Assembly: GCA_031277685.1 (NCBI GenBank)
Contig: JAITLV010000298.1
Coordinates: 33,081 to 97,080 of the forward strand
Reading direction: 5' to 3'
Length of the DNA stretch: 64,000 nt
Source: Sphingobacterium sp.
GTDB lineage: Bacteria > Bacteroidota > Bacteroidia > Sphingobacteriales > Sphingobacteriaceae
Made by a program: the position numbers and the translations under genes. Within the stretch, counting starts at the first letter, position 1; each line of letters starts with the position of its first letter. This document shows positions 1-7,119 of this stretch, in pieces. Under the pieces are notes generated by a model. It saw only the letters and a list, made by a program, of their open reading frames with translations. It was not told the origin of the DNA and ran no database searches.

Positions 1-102
1 CACAATTTAAAAAAATAATTATGAAAAAAAACAAACACGAGTGTTGGTAAAATCACAGAGATTAAGGTTTCCCTTAAGCGAAACTACCAGTTTGACGGGG
101 TA

Positions 103-483
103 ATGCTCAATTCATCGGTAAGCGCCTACGAGGTGCTTAAAAAGATTTACAACCCCGGTATTCTCGAATTGATAGAGGAATTTTATGTGCTATTTTTAGA
201 CTGTAAACTAAGGGTACTCGGCTACTACATGATAGGGCGTGGAGGGATTGACCATGTGGCCGTAGATTCAAGGATTATTTTTGCACTGACGTTAAAGACT
301 GCAAGCACGCACATCATTTTGTCGCATAACCATCCTTCGAACTTTTGTCAGCCAAGCAGGGCCGACCTTGAAATGACACGGCACATTTGCCAGCGGGCCT
401 CCATATTTGGAATTAAAGTGATAGACCATATCATATTCACCTCCCACGGCTATTATTCCTTTAGGGATAATAAACAATTCTAA
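103..483 (+). CDS. RadC-like JAB-domain protein
   Basis: A RadC-type (DUF2466/MPN) protein as carried by many Bacteroidetes conjugative elements. The JAMM-like metal motif is visible as HNHPS (residues 75-79), then PSRADLE with D88. The C-terminal DHIIFTSHGYYSF fits the family. ATG 103 is the only usable in-frame start, but the frame stays open upstream to position 25. The codons before ATG 103 read GKITEIKVSL, which looks like the family's usual N-terminal strand. A separate ATG at 21 opens a nine-codon frame that stops at 48. The annotated protein may therefore be N-terminally clipped by an indel near 31-42. The family's biochemical role is unknown; RadC is not a proven repair protein. Family call is confident, start is not. 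Confidence 0.75.
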   Translation: MLNSSVSAYEVLKKIYNPGILELIEEFYVLFLDCKLRVLGYYMIGRGGIDHVAVDSRIIFALTLKTASTHIILSHNHPSNFCQPSRADLEMTRHICQRASIFGIKVIDHIIFTSHGYYSFRDNKQF

Positions 484-531
484 AAATACTCATTATATAT
501 AGAAAAATTAACGAATTGTACTGTTTTTTCA

Positions 532-666
532 ATGATTCGTGCTGTAAAAGGCGCTGCTAAAATTGGTAATTTTATAACGGTTGAATTAGATAATGTCACT
601 TTTCGGTGTTCGGTAGGAGGGCCGAAGGTGGCATTTTACAAATACGACATACAAAGCCATTTCTAA
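532..666 (+). CDS. small hypothetical protein (44 aa)
   Basis: An ATG-started 44-codon frame between the RadC-like gene and the 578-aa gene. The product begins MIRAVKGAAKIGNF and ends YDIQSHF. It has no signal peptide or membrane segment and I do not recognise it. Its alternating hydrophobic pattern (FITVELDNVTFRC, VAFYKYDI) looks protein-like and it fills the gap neatly. Chance occurrence of a frame this short cannot be excluded. Confidence 0.35.
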   Translation: MIRAVKGAAKIGNFITVELDNVTFRCSVGGPKVAFYKYDIQSHF

Positions 667-700
667 GGCATTACGCTTAATAACCAAACATAACTGAATT

Positions 701-2437
701 ATGGACAACAAATCCCTATTACTTACACATATTGCGCACAATGAGCACCCATCTTCATTTAGTTTTATTTTTCCCGAACCAAAGCCTGATAAACAAGTGC
801 TGGTAATAAAGGGCGGAAATAATGGGCAAGGTTGGGAAACCAATACGATTGCGGCAACGGGAATTGGCAGGTATGTGTCCTATCGAACCTACGATATCAA
901 AGAAACCACTAAATTCACAAGCGAGGTGTCCGAGCCTGTAATCTGTTTGGCCTACCGTTATGGTGCTGGATGTAGCATAGCTTTCTCGGCCGAGCATCCA
1001 AGCTATCCGATAGATAGGGAGAAGAATTTCCTGTTCTGGCAGGGCGATGGAACGGTGGAGCAGGAAGTACAGGTAGGTAAACATGCCCACTTTGATTTCT
1101 TCGTTAGGCCCGAATGTCTGGTACATCTTAATAACCGTCCCATTATCAAAGAGCTTATAGAGCAATCATTTCTATACCCACGGGGTAATATCGGGCAACT
1201 GGATATTGCCTTTAGTCAGCGTTTCGAGAGGTTAATGTTTGATATTATAGAAGAACTTGACAAAAATACCCCGACAGCCGAGCGTTTCAGCTACCTGTGC
1301 GATTGCCTTTTGTTAACGGCCATTGGCGAAAACATAACCCCTACCCCACCCCCCAAAAAAGTAACGCCAGATACTCCCAAAGGGCCAATTTCTTACAGCC
1401 CAAAGCCAAGAGAACAGCAAATGCTCAATGCCTTGGCAAATATGAATAGAGATGTGCTTTTGATGAAATACAGGCATCAATATAAAACCACTACCGAAAA
1501 GGAAAAACAGCGGGACATGGAAATTGAGCTTGATATAACGGTGAAGAATCATTCCATGAAACTTTGGGCAATGGAGAAGGAGATTTTGGCAGGGTTGTAT
1601 TTTCATATTGCCGAACTTTTTGCACTTGAATACGAAAATGAGCTAATGACAGCCGACGATAGGGCCCTTTTAAAAAAGGCGGTGGTAAAGACCTGCGACT
1701 TATCATTTGAACTGCACCCGCCGAGTATATCAAAGCTAGATTTCTATGGGAGGTGGTCAGAAAAGGTTTCCATGTTCCAACAAATAGGAGATAAGAGCGT
1801 GCAAGATTTCCTATCGGCTTTATTGCCCGACAATACCCTTTCATTTACCAAAAGAAAAGACCAGCGCGGAAAGAACCTATTGATTGAACAGGTACGGGAA
1901 GCTTTTGGCATAAGGCCAATGTCCTATTTTACGGGCGAAACACCCGAGGATAAACCTAAGGAAATTGTACAACTGCATACACGGCTGATGGAGCATTGCG
2001 TAGATACCTTGGAGCTGGATAACGAAGACGGCGTGACGCGTAGCGATATAGTACGGGAGTTGGACAGTGCCTATCAACTTAATGATTTGATTGCTTTGTT
2101 GCAGATAGAGATAGAACAGCTATGCCCGCAAGATGGATACTTGGAGCAACAGGACGATGAACGGCTGAAATGGTTGATAGTGGCTCTACAGCACACCGAG
2201 CAGGATTGCGACGAGTTTTTTAAAGAGATTGTAACAAGTACCGATTATTACCACCTGCGCCTGTTCCACAGTTTAGGCAATAACATGAGGGAATTTAAAA
2301 AGGCCGTTAGAAAGGATGTCGCCTACGTACAGCAAAAGGGCTTAAAACTTGCTGATAGTATGAAAAAAGTTATCGCGAACCCCATCCGTTCGGAAATTCT
2401 GGAATTAGCCGAGGTACTAACGTATGAATGGACTTAA
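701..2437 (+). CDS. hypothetical ICE protein, 578 aa
   Basis: A soluble protein with no signal peptide or membrane helix. Residues about 1-170 are beta-rich and resemble the ligand-sensing half of some AraC-type regulators (mix of beta strands ending in FFVRPECLVHLNN). No C-terminal AraC helix-turn-helix follows. A Pro-rich linker (TPTPPPKKVTPDTPKGP, about residues 213-230) leads to a helical, acidic C-terminal half. It overlaps the next gene by 14 bp, so the two are probably co-translated. Function is unknown. A regulatory or sensing role is only a guess from the N-terminal fold resemblance. The AraC gene at 12.8-13.8 kb in the same element has a comparable N-terminal layout with the HTH present. 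Confidence 0.7.
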   Translation: MDNKSLLLTHIAHNEHPSSFSFIFPEPKPDKQVLVIKGGNNGQGWETNTIAATGIGRYVSYRTYDIKETTKFTSEVSEPVICLAYRYGAGCSIAFSAEHPSYPIDREKNFLFWQGDGTVEQEVQVGKHAHFDFFVRPECLVHLNNRPIIKELIEQSFLYPRGNIGQLDIAFSQRFERLMFDIIEELDKNTPTAERFSYLCDCLLLTAIGENITPTPPPKKVTPDTPKGPISYSPKPREQQMLNALANMNRDVLLMKYRHQYKTTTEKEKQRDMEIELDITVKNHSMKLWAMEKEILAGLYFHIAELFALEYENELMTADDRALLKKAVVKTCDLSFELHPPSISKLDFYGRWSEKVSMFQQIGDKSVQDFLSALLPDNTLSFTKRKDQRGKNLLIEQVREAFGIRPMSYFTGETPEDKPKEIVQLHTRLMEHCVDTLELDNEDGVTRSDIVRELDSAYQLNDLIALLQIEIEQLCPQDGYLEQQDDERLKWLIVALQHTEQDCDEFFKEIVTSTDYYHLRLFHSLGNNMREFKKAVRKDVAYVQQKGLKLADSMKKVIANPIRSEILELAEVLTYEWT

Positions 2438-2681
2438 ACAATGTAGGATGACGGGCAAGGTGCGCTTTGCCACAAGGGTAGAGGCCGAGGTGGTCATCTT
2501 TACCCTGCGCTGGGCATTGAAGCGGAAGGACATGAACGGCAGGCGTATTAAACATAGGAAAGGCAGACCTGTGGCAAAAAGAGCATACTATTGTGAGTAC
2601 TGTAAGGGCTTCCATGTTACACATTGGGAAAAGAGCGATTTCAACACCTATCTGGAGCAAAGGGAAAAACGGGGCGAGTAA
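2424..2681 (+). CDS. small zinc-ribbon-like ICE protein
   Basis: An 85-aa very basic protein. It carries a Cys/His cluster, YYCEYCKGFHVTH (residues about 55-67), which could bind zinc as C-x2-C-x3-H-x2-H. Small proteins of this look are common next to RadC-like genes in Bacteroidetes conjugative elements. The start ATG lies inside the end of the preceding 578-aa gene (14-bp overlap), suggesting translational coupling. A nucleic-acid-binding role is inferred from charge and the Cys/His motif only. Confidence 0.65.
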   Translation: MNGLKQCRMTGKVRFATRVEAEVVIFTLRWALKRKDMNGRRIKHRKGRPVAKRAYYCEYCKGFHVTHWEKSDFNTYLEQREKRGE

Positions 2682-2784
2682 TGTTTGCCCCTTATAAAAT
2701 CACTTGCACAGGGAGTACAATATCATTCGCCCCAAACATGCAGGGCTTCCTCTTTTGTCTGGTAGGGGGCTATGCTTTCAGTTA

Positions 2785-2817
2785 AAGTTAAGGAATATGC
2801 GTCGTATTCCTTAACTT
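2785..2817. terminator. bidirectional hairpin between convergent genes
   Basis: A perfect 13-bp inverted repeat (arms 2785-2797 and 2805-2817, AAGTTAAGGAATA and its complement) with a 7-nt loop. It lies between the small zinc-ribbon-like gene (+) and the nuclease-like gene (-). There is no clear T-tract, so it could also be a protein site, but position and symmetry suit a shared terminator. Confidence 0.5.
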
Positions 2818-2881
2818 ATTAGAGTGTGAATTGTGCTTTTTGTAAAGCGTAAAATTCTGATAACCCAAAAAGCTAATGAAG

Positions 2882-3382
2882 TTATAATCTAATCCTTTGT
2901 TCTATGCGTAAAACATATCCTGTTTCAATCAGGAAGCTTTCCATTCTTAGGGTTTGACTTGACCTAAATTTTGGATGGCTACTATTTGCTATATATGCTT
3001 TTTTTACCGAGAAATCTTCGGCTATTTCAGATAGCTCAAAATTTTCTATAGTTGATTTAAGTTGTTTTTCGGCATCTTTTATCCAATTTCCTCCAGAGTG
3101 GCGCTCTTTTAATTCGACAAAAATAACTGACCCTTCAAAAGTCAACATACCATCACAACGTTTCGGTTGTACCTCACCTTCAATTGAAATATCTATACAT
3201 TTATCTATCGCAGTAAAAGTTACATCGTATAAATAATCATTCTCAACAACACCAATCCAATTTTCACCATTTGCTTCATCTATATAGGCTGGTCTAGTTG
3301 ATGGTGAAGGCTCATCACATAAACCAAATAGCTTCCGCGAAGAAAATGATTGACAGGCTTCATTCAAAAAGTTTACACTCAT
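2882..3382 (-). CDS. PD-(D/E)XK nuclease-like protein of ATPase operon
   Basis: A 166-aa soluble protein encoded last in a three-gene minus-strand operon. The segment RCDGML...VIFVELKER gives D77, E90 and K92 in D-x12-E-x-K spacing. This is the signature of PD-(D/E)XK nucleases, here between two predicted beta strands, followed by a helix with K103, K107 and K110. The start ATG overlaps the stop of the ATPase gene (ATGA, 4 bp), so the two proteins are probably made together. Pairs of an OLD/ABC-type ATPase with a small nuclease are typical of phage-defence systems. I do not recognise this exact pair. Nuclease activity is inferred from the motif only. Confidence 0.6.
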   Translation of the reverse strand: MSVNFLNEACQSFSSRKLFGLCDEPSPSTRPAYIDEANGENWIGVVENDYLYDVTFTAIDKCIDISIEGEVQPKRCDGMLTFEGSVIFVELKERHSGGNWIKDAEKQLKSTIENFELSEIAEDFSVKKAYIANSSHPKFRSSQTLRMESFLIETGYVLRIEQRIRL

Positions 3383-4611
3383 ATTCTTTGCTGGATTTCT
3401 AATAATTGTGCAAAAAGTTCATTGCTTTCATCCAGGCTGATGTTAAGTTCATTATCATCAGAAGGTAGACCGTTCAAAGTCTCCAAAAGATAAACAGAGC
3501 CTGTTTCCTCATCCATTTGGTAAACTATAAGTTCACCTATATTTAAAGAGGATTCAATTGGTATGATTGAGTTCAACTCTTCTAAATAACCTTTATCTTT
3601 TATGCGGTTTTTCAATTCCCCCGCTTTTACTGATAATGTTAGGTAATTGATAAGATAAGGACTATGTGTTGTGATAATAAGCTTGTTCCCTGAATTAAGG
3701 CGATTAAAAGCCAATAGCCCATGAAGTAGCTCTTTTTGAGAGCTTGGGAACAGGTTCTGCTCAGGTTCCTCGACAATGTTTACAAATGCAGTTTTATTAA
3801 ATCGAGCAGAAAGTACAGAAAGCGCAATTCTCCTTTGTTCATCTGTCAGGTCTGCGTTGTTCCAAACCTCTGCGACACCAGCTTTAAACCTCTTTATCTC
3901 ATCTGTACTCATGGGTTCTTTGTTGTCCTCGGTCTGTTTTTTTATCATGTTGGCCAAATAACTGGAAACAAGATAAACCGGAACCAATGATTGAAAGCCG
4001 CTTGATGCCTCTGCGAGCTTTATCCTATAACCTTTTCCCTGTAATTCCAAAGTGTCGGCAGATTGGTCATATTCCACTTCCGTTTTATTTATAGGAAGTT
4101 TTACCAAGCCTTTCATTTCATTTTTGGCATTATCAAATTCTGTCAAAAACTCCGTTAAAGGTTCCGATGATAGTTTCAATTCCTTTGGTGTTTTAACATA
4201 GGCGATAAAATTACGCTCGGCAGGCACGTACATTATCTGGGGTAAAGGATATGAAATAATAGATTTTTCTGTAATACTCAATTTTCTGCTTTTGTAAACA
4301 ATACGAAAAGCATCACCCTCATATTCGATATGGGCATCGTCATTGCCATAATTTTCAAAATAATTTTCCAGACGATGATATTTTAAGAAACGATTTTTAA
4401 ATCTATCTTTTTGCTCGAACCATGTAATATCATAATCACCTCTCACCAATGCTTTTTCTATCCACGTAAAGGTCGAAATCAGTTTTGCGATGGTACTTTT
4501 TCCTGAACCCTGATTACCGATAAAAACAGTGACTTTCTTAATATCTATCCAGCCATTATCAGCAACGCCCTCTTTTATCGGGCCAAAATTTTTTATTCTT
4601 ATTTTACTCAT
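3379..4611 (-). CDS. AAA/OLD-type ATPase
   Basis: A 410-aa ATPase of the ABC/SMC-related class used by OLD nucleases and many defence systems. The start SKIRIKNFGPIKEG is the usual first strand of this family. Walker A is GNQGSGKST (residues 32-40), Walker B-like acidic residues lie in VEEPEQNLFP (about 280-289) and the H-loop is TTHSP (314-318). No TOPRIM domain follows, unlike full OLD proteins. The nuclease part appears instead as a separate downstream gene joined by a 4-bp overlap. The upstream HTH-like gene ends 22 bp before this start. It probably senses a trigger and controls the partner; that role is inferred from family and context. Confidence 0.8.
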   Translation of the reverse strand: MSKIRIKNFGPIKEGVADNGWIDIKKVTVFIGNQGSGKSTIAKLISTFTWIEKALVRGDYDITWFEQKDRFKNRFLKYHRLENYFENYGNDDAHIEYEGDAFRIVYKSRKLSITEKSIISYPLPQIMYVPAERNFIAYVKTPKELKLSSEPLTEFLTEFDNAKNEMKGLVKLPINKTEVEYDQSADTLELQGKGYRIKLAEASSGFQSLVPVYLVSSYLANMIKKQTEDNKEPMSTDEIKRFKAGVAEVWNNADLTDEQRRIALSVLSARFNKTAFVNIVEEPEQNLFPSSQKELLHGLLAFNRLNSGNKLIITTHSPYLINYLTLSVKAGELKNRIKDKGYLEELNSIIPIESSLNIGELIVYQMDEETGSVYLLETLNGLPSDDNELNISLDESNELFAQLLEIQQRI

Positions 4612-4633
4612 TGTGATTTCGGTCTTCTAAACA

Positions 4634-4981
4634 TTATTTCTTTTGCTCCTCGTGTTCTACATCAGGCAGGATATGATTTATTTCATATTTGGTTCGTTTT
4701 GCCTCAACTTCTTCTACTATCTTGTTCCATATAATGTTTTTATCGACATCTGTTATATCTGATAGTTTCAAAATATCTTCTACAGTGAATTTATGTGGTT
4801 CATCAAATTTGGTAACAAATGAATCATGCCCCATGCCTAATGCTTTTTTCAAACCGGTCGAATACATATTGGCAATATCATTCATTCTATGAATAGTATT
4901 TGACTCAAATCTCGCCTTAATGGATAAGAGCGTACTTTTTAATTTTTGTAAGTTGATTTTATAAGGTGTGTTTTTCGCCAT
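4634..4981 (-). CDS. HTH-like small protein, first gene of ATPase operon
   Basis: A 115-aa protein whose middle (GLKKALGMGHDSF ... KFTVEDILKLSDITDVD, about residues 48-82) follows the Bacteroidetes XRE-like pattern of a Cro-type helix-turn-helix plus the helix naming a 'development/threshold' step. It has no signal peptide. It opens the operon with the ATPase and nuclease-like genes. Two AAATCCGAAA repeats 21 bp apart lie about 110-140 bp upstream and could be its operator. It may be the module's repressor or a third functional component. The HTH call is by pattern and not certain. Confidence 0.6.
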   Translation of the reverse strand: MAKNTPYKINLQKLKSTLLSIKARFESNTIHRMNDIANMYSTGLKKALGMGHDSFVTKFDEPHKFTVEDILKLSDITDVDKNIIWNKIVEEVEAKRTKYEINHILPDVEHEEQKK

Positions 4982-5087
4982 CTCCGTATCATTTTGCTAT
5001 TGCAAATGTGACAATATCATATTGAAAGGCATAAATAAAACTCCGTTACAGCATTAAAAAACATATATATCGGAAATAAATATTCTG

Positions 5088-5118
5088 AAATCCGAAAATA
5101 ATTTTTGAAAATCCGAAA
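5088..5118. promoter_or_regulatory. paired 10-bp repeats, operator candidate
   Basis: AAATCCGAAA occurs at 5088-5097 and again at 5109-5118. The copies are 21 bp apart, two helical turns on the same face of DNA. The site lies upstream of the HTH-ATPase-nuclease operon on the minus strand and upstream of the RNA promoter at 5167 on the plus strand. Binding by the HTH-like protein is inference. Confidence 0.35.
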
Positions 5119-5166
5119 CTTGTGTTTATTTTTAACATTATGTTTTATGATTTCAGACTTTTATGA

Positions 5167-5196
5167 TTGGAATTTAGATTGTAATTATTAATTTTG
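5167..5196 (+). promoter_or_regulatory. Bacteroidetes-type promoter for RNA candidate
   Basis: TTG at 5167-5169 and TAATTTTG at 5189-5196 are separated by 19 nt. This is the consensus Bacteroidetes sigma-ABfr arrangement (TTTG / TAnnTTTG). A transcript would start near 5203, just before the structured region. Confidence 0.55.
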
Positions 5197-5202
5197 CGAT
5201 AC

Positions 5203-5425
5203 TTCGAAAAAAACAGAAAGAGGTAGTCGCTTACGAGACTTGGTCGCACGAACCTGACAATTTGGAACCCAAGTGTAAGTGAACAACCCCAATACCTAAT
5301 ACCAATAGGATTGGGGTCACTTATGTCATGAGGTTCGACTGCATTTTTGCAGAATAGGCTTTGTCAGGGCCTTGTGCGAGGATTGACTGGGTGGCTCCAA
5401 TCTTATTTCGCCCCTTTTTGATTTT
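5203..5425 (+). ncRNA. structured RNA candidate with possible pseudoknot
   Basis: No convincing reading frame, but strong nested pairing. The outer helix is 5244-5249 with 5374-5379 (TCGCAC/GTGCGA) and 5253-5260 with 5361-5368 (CCTGACAA/TTGTCAGG). Inside it, 5277-5282 pairs with 5317-5322 and 5287-5293 with 5310-5316 (CCCCAAT/ATTGGGG), and a small hairpin lies at 5339-5352. TTGGAACCCA (5262-5271), inside the outer helix, can pair with TGGGT and TCCAA at 5388-5400 outside it, which makes a pseudoknot. A consensus promoter sits just upstream. The 3' end is a guess, placed at the T-rich run after 5410. It may be a free RNA or the leader of the downstream genes. I match it to no RNA family I know. 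Confidence 0.5.
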
Positions 5426-5428
5426 GGG

Positions 5429-5447
5429 TCTCGTTTTATAAACGAGA
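5429..5447 (+). promoter_or_regulatory. hairpin upstream of small ORF
   Basis: An 8-bp perfect stem (TCTCGTTT / AAACGAGA) with a 3-nt loop ends three bases before the ATG of the 41-aa frame at 5450. It could hide the ribosome binding region or be the last stem of the RNA candidate. No T-tract follows. Confidence 0.35.
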
Positions 5448-5449
5448 TT

Positions 5450-5575
5450 ATGAAATACCACACAAATAAAGAGCATTATGTTCTACCGTTGAAAAATGGT
5501 AGTCATGGTGCTTTTTATGTTTTCAGTCTATCTAAAAAGCAATTCCAAAAAAACCTAAAAAGGCACCCCGAATAG
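5450..5575 (+). CDS. small hypothetical protein (41 aa)
   Basis: A 41-codon ATG frame. The product is MKYHTNKEHYVLPLKNG onward, basic at its C-terminus (SKKQFQKNLKRHPE). It lies between two structured RNA elements and immediately after a hairpin. It could be a small cargo protein or a leader peptide. Not recognised; existence is uncertain. Confidence 0.3.
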   Translation: MKYHTNKEHYVLPLKNGSHGAFYVFSLSKKQFQKNLKRHPE

Positions 5576-5593
5576 TAGCATAACTTAACCATT

Positions 5594-5680
5594 GGCTATC
5601 GGTATAAAGCCCATCCAAAATACCGATGCCTTTACATCTATTTTTTGACCAAAAAAGCTTAACGCTTCGTGCGAATGGGC
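5594..5680 (+). promoter_or_regulatory. possible H-type pseudoknot in thioredoxin-gene leader
   Basis: GGC-T-ATCGGTAT (5594-5605) pairs with ATACCGAT-GCC (5620-5630), an 11-bp helix with a one-base bulge. GCCCAT in its loop (5609-5614) can pair with ATGGGC at 5675-5680. This is the topology of an H-type pseudoknot, ending 60 nt before the ATG at 5741. It suggests a cis-acting leader, such as a riboswitch or translational control element. Ligand and effect are unknown. Confidence 0.4.
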
Positions 5681-5740
5681 AAGGTATGTCCATACATTTC
5701 TCCTATTGCAGATGACGTTAACCCTAAAACAAATTAAGTT

Positions 5741-7117
5741 ATGATAACGATTTTAATAATGATAATCAAGGATATTATAAAGACAAGGCTCCATAGGGGC
5801 AACAACCTGCTTAAGCTATGCACGGCGGTCTCCATACTGTTCAGTTTGAATATGGCCGTTGCCCAACAGCCCAACGGGGGGAAGGTGGCACAGGACATTA
5901 CCGAAAACGGCCTGCGCATAGGCGATGAAGTGCCTGCACTCGATATTGCCTCTATACACAATTACAAATCCAAAACCGCTAATACCGCCGATTTTAAGGG
6001 CAAGCTACTGATACTTGACTTTTGGGCCACATGGTGTAGCCCGTGCGTAGCCATGATGCCCAAGATGCAACAGCTACAGAAAGATTTTGATGGACAGGTG
6101 CAGTTCCTTTCCGTTACCAACCAAAAGGAAAAGGAGGTACTCGAATTTGTATCAAAGCTTGAGCCCAAATTTCACGGCATGGTACCAATGGTAACTGATG
6201 ATAAATTGCTCGCAAGTTATTTTCCACACAGGTATCTCCCGCACTACGTTTGGATTGACCAACAGGGAAAAGTAATTGCCATTACAGAAGGTGAACAAAT
6301 CAATAGCGAGAATATTTCCAGTGCTTTAAAACAAGGAAACACTATCGCATTGAAAAAGAAGGTTGACTATCGCGTCGCATATGATAAGGGAGAGCCACTA
6401 TTTATTGATGGGAACGGAGGTAAACCTGATGGCCTTATTTTCCATAGTGTACTAACACATCATCAAAAGGGGCTGAATTATGAATATACTAGAAAACCCC
6501 TTGACGACACATCGAAAATCAGATTAACATTTAAGAATTACCCTGTTATTTTTCTTTTTGGACATGCAATGGGAGCAAAGAATGGTGCATACGGTATAAA
6601 GAAAATGCGTTTTTTGGTCAGAGATACTTCAAAACTCCTAGTAACTGGCGATATGTTGCGTTGGGCCGAAAAGAATACGTATTGCTATGAACTTGTCTTG
6701 CCAAAGGCAATGGAGAGCATGAAATACGAGATTATGCTAAATGAACTCAAAAGATTTTTCCCTCAATATAAAGTTGAAATTGAAAAGCAGGAAATTGAAG
6801 TACTGGCTCTTATAAGGTTAGATAGTATAGACCGTTTGCGAAGTAAAGGCGGAGAGGCTAAAAATGAATTTAGTGGAGTTCATTTTGAACTTAAAAACCA
6901 TTATATACACATGCTTGTGTCACAACTTTCCTTAAAATACCTACAAAATTATCCATTACCAGTAATGAACGATACAGGCTATAAAGAGAAAGTTGATTTA
7001 ATGGCAGATGCAGACCTTTCCAATGTGGATAGCCTCAATAGGGCGCTCCGAAATTATGGTTTACTGCTTAAGCCTACAAAAAAACAAATTAACATTTTAG
7101 TGTTTAGGGATATTTAG
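5741..7117 (+). CDS. TlpA-like thioredoxin with DUF3738-like C-terminus
   Basis: An exported 458-aa disulfide oxidoreductase. The N-terminal hydrophobic segment (about residues 24-41, ending NMAVAQ) is a signal peptide or anchor. The thioredoxin/AhpC-TSA domain spans about 56-195 with the catalytic WCSPC at 98-102 and a cis-Pro-type YLPHYVW segment. The C-terminal 230 residues end with PLPVMNDTGYKEKVD ... GLLLKPTKKQINILV, the pattern of the DUF3738 domain of soil-bacterial proteins. It is followed two bases later by the SusC gene, so they form an operon with SusD. It presumably acts in the periplasm on cysteines of the imported or exported partner. The DUF6520-like protein with two Cys and the MauE-like protein with CVCGG nearby are candidates. 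Confidence 0.8.
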   Translation: MITILIMIIKDIIKTRLHRGNNLLKLCTAVSILFSLNMAVAQQPNGGKVAQDITENGLRIGDEVPALDIASIHNYKSKTANTADFKGKLLILDFWATWCSPCVAMMPKMQQLQKDFDGQVQFLSVTNQKEKEVLEFVSKLEPKFHGMVPMVTDDKLLASYFPHRYLPHYVWIDQQGKVIAITEGEQINSENISSALKQGNTIALKKKVDYRVAYDKGEPLFIDGNGGKPDGLIFHSVLTHHQKGLNYEYTRKPLDDTSKIRLTFKNYPVIFLFGHAMGAKNGAYGIKKMRFLVRDTSKLLVTGDMLRWAEKNTYCYELVLPKAMESMKYEIMLNELKRFFPQYKVEIEKQEIEVLALIRLDSIDRLRSKGGEAKNEFSGVHFELKNHYIHMLVSQLSLKYLQNYPLPVMNDTGYKEKVDLMADADLSNVDSLNRALRNYGLLLKPTKKQINILVFRDI

Positions 7118-7119
7118 GG

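Noticed and set aside
5203..5425. Group II intron, 6S RNA, tmRNA, cobalamin or TPP riboswitch.
   Set aside because: None of their key sequence signatures (domain V, resume codons, B12 or TPP box) are seen; only the folding is suggestive.
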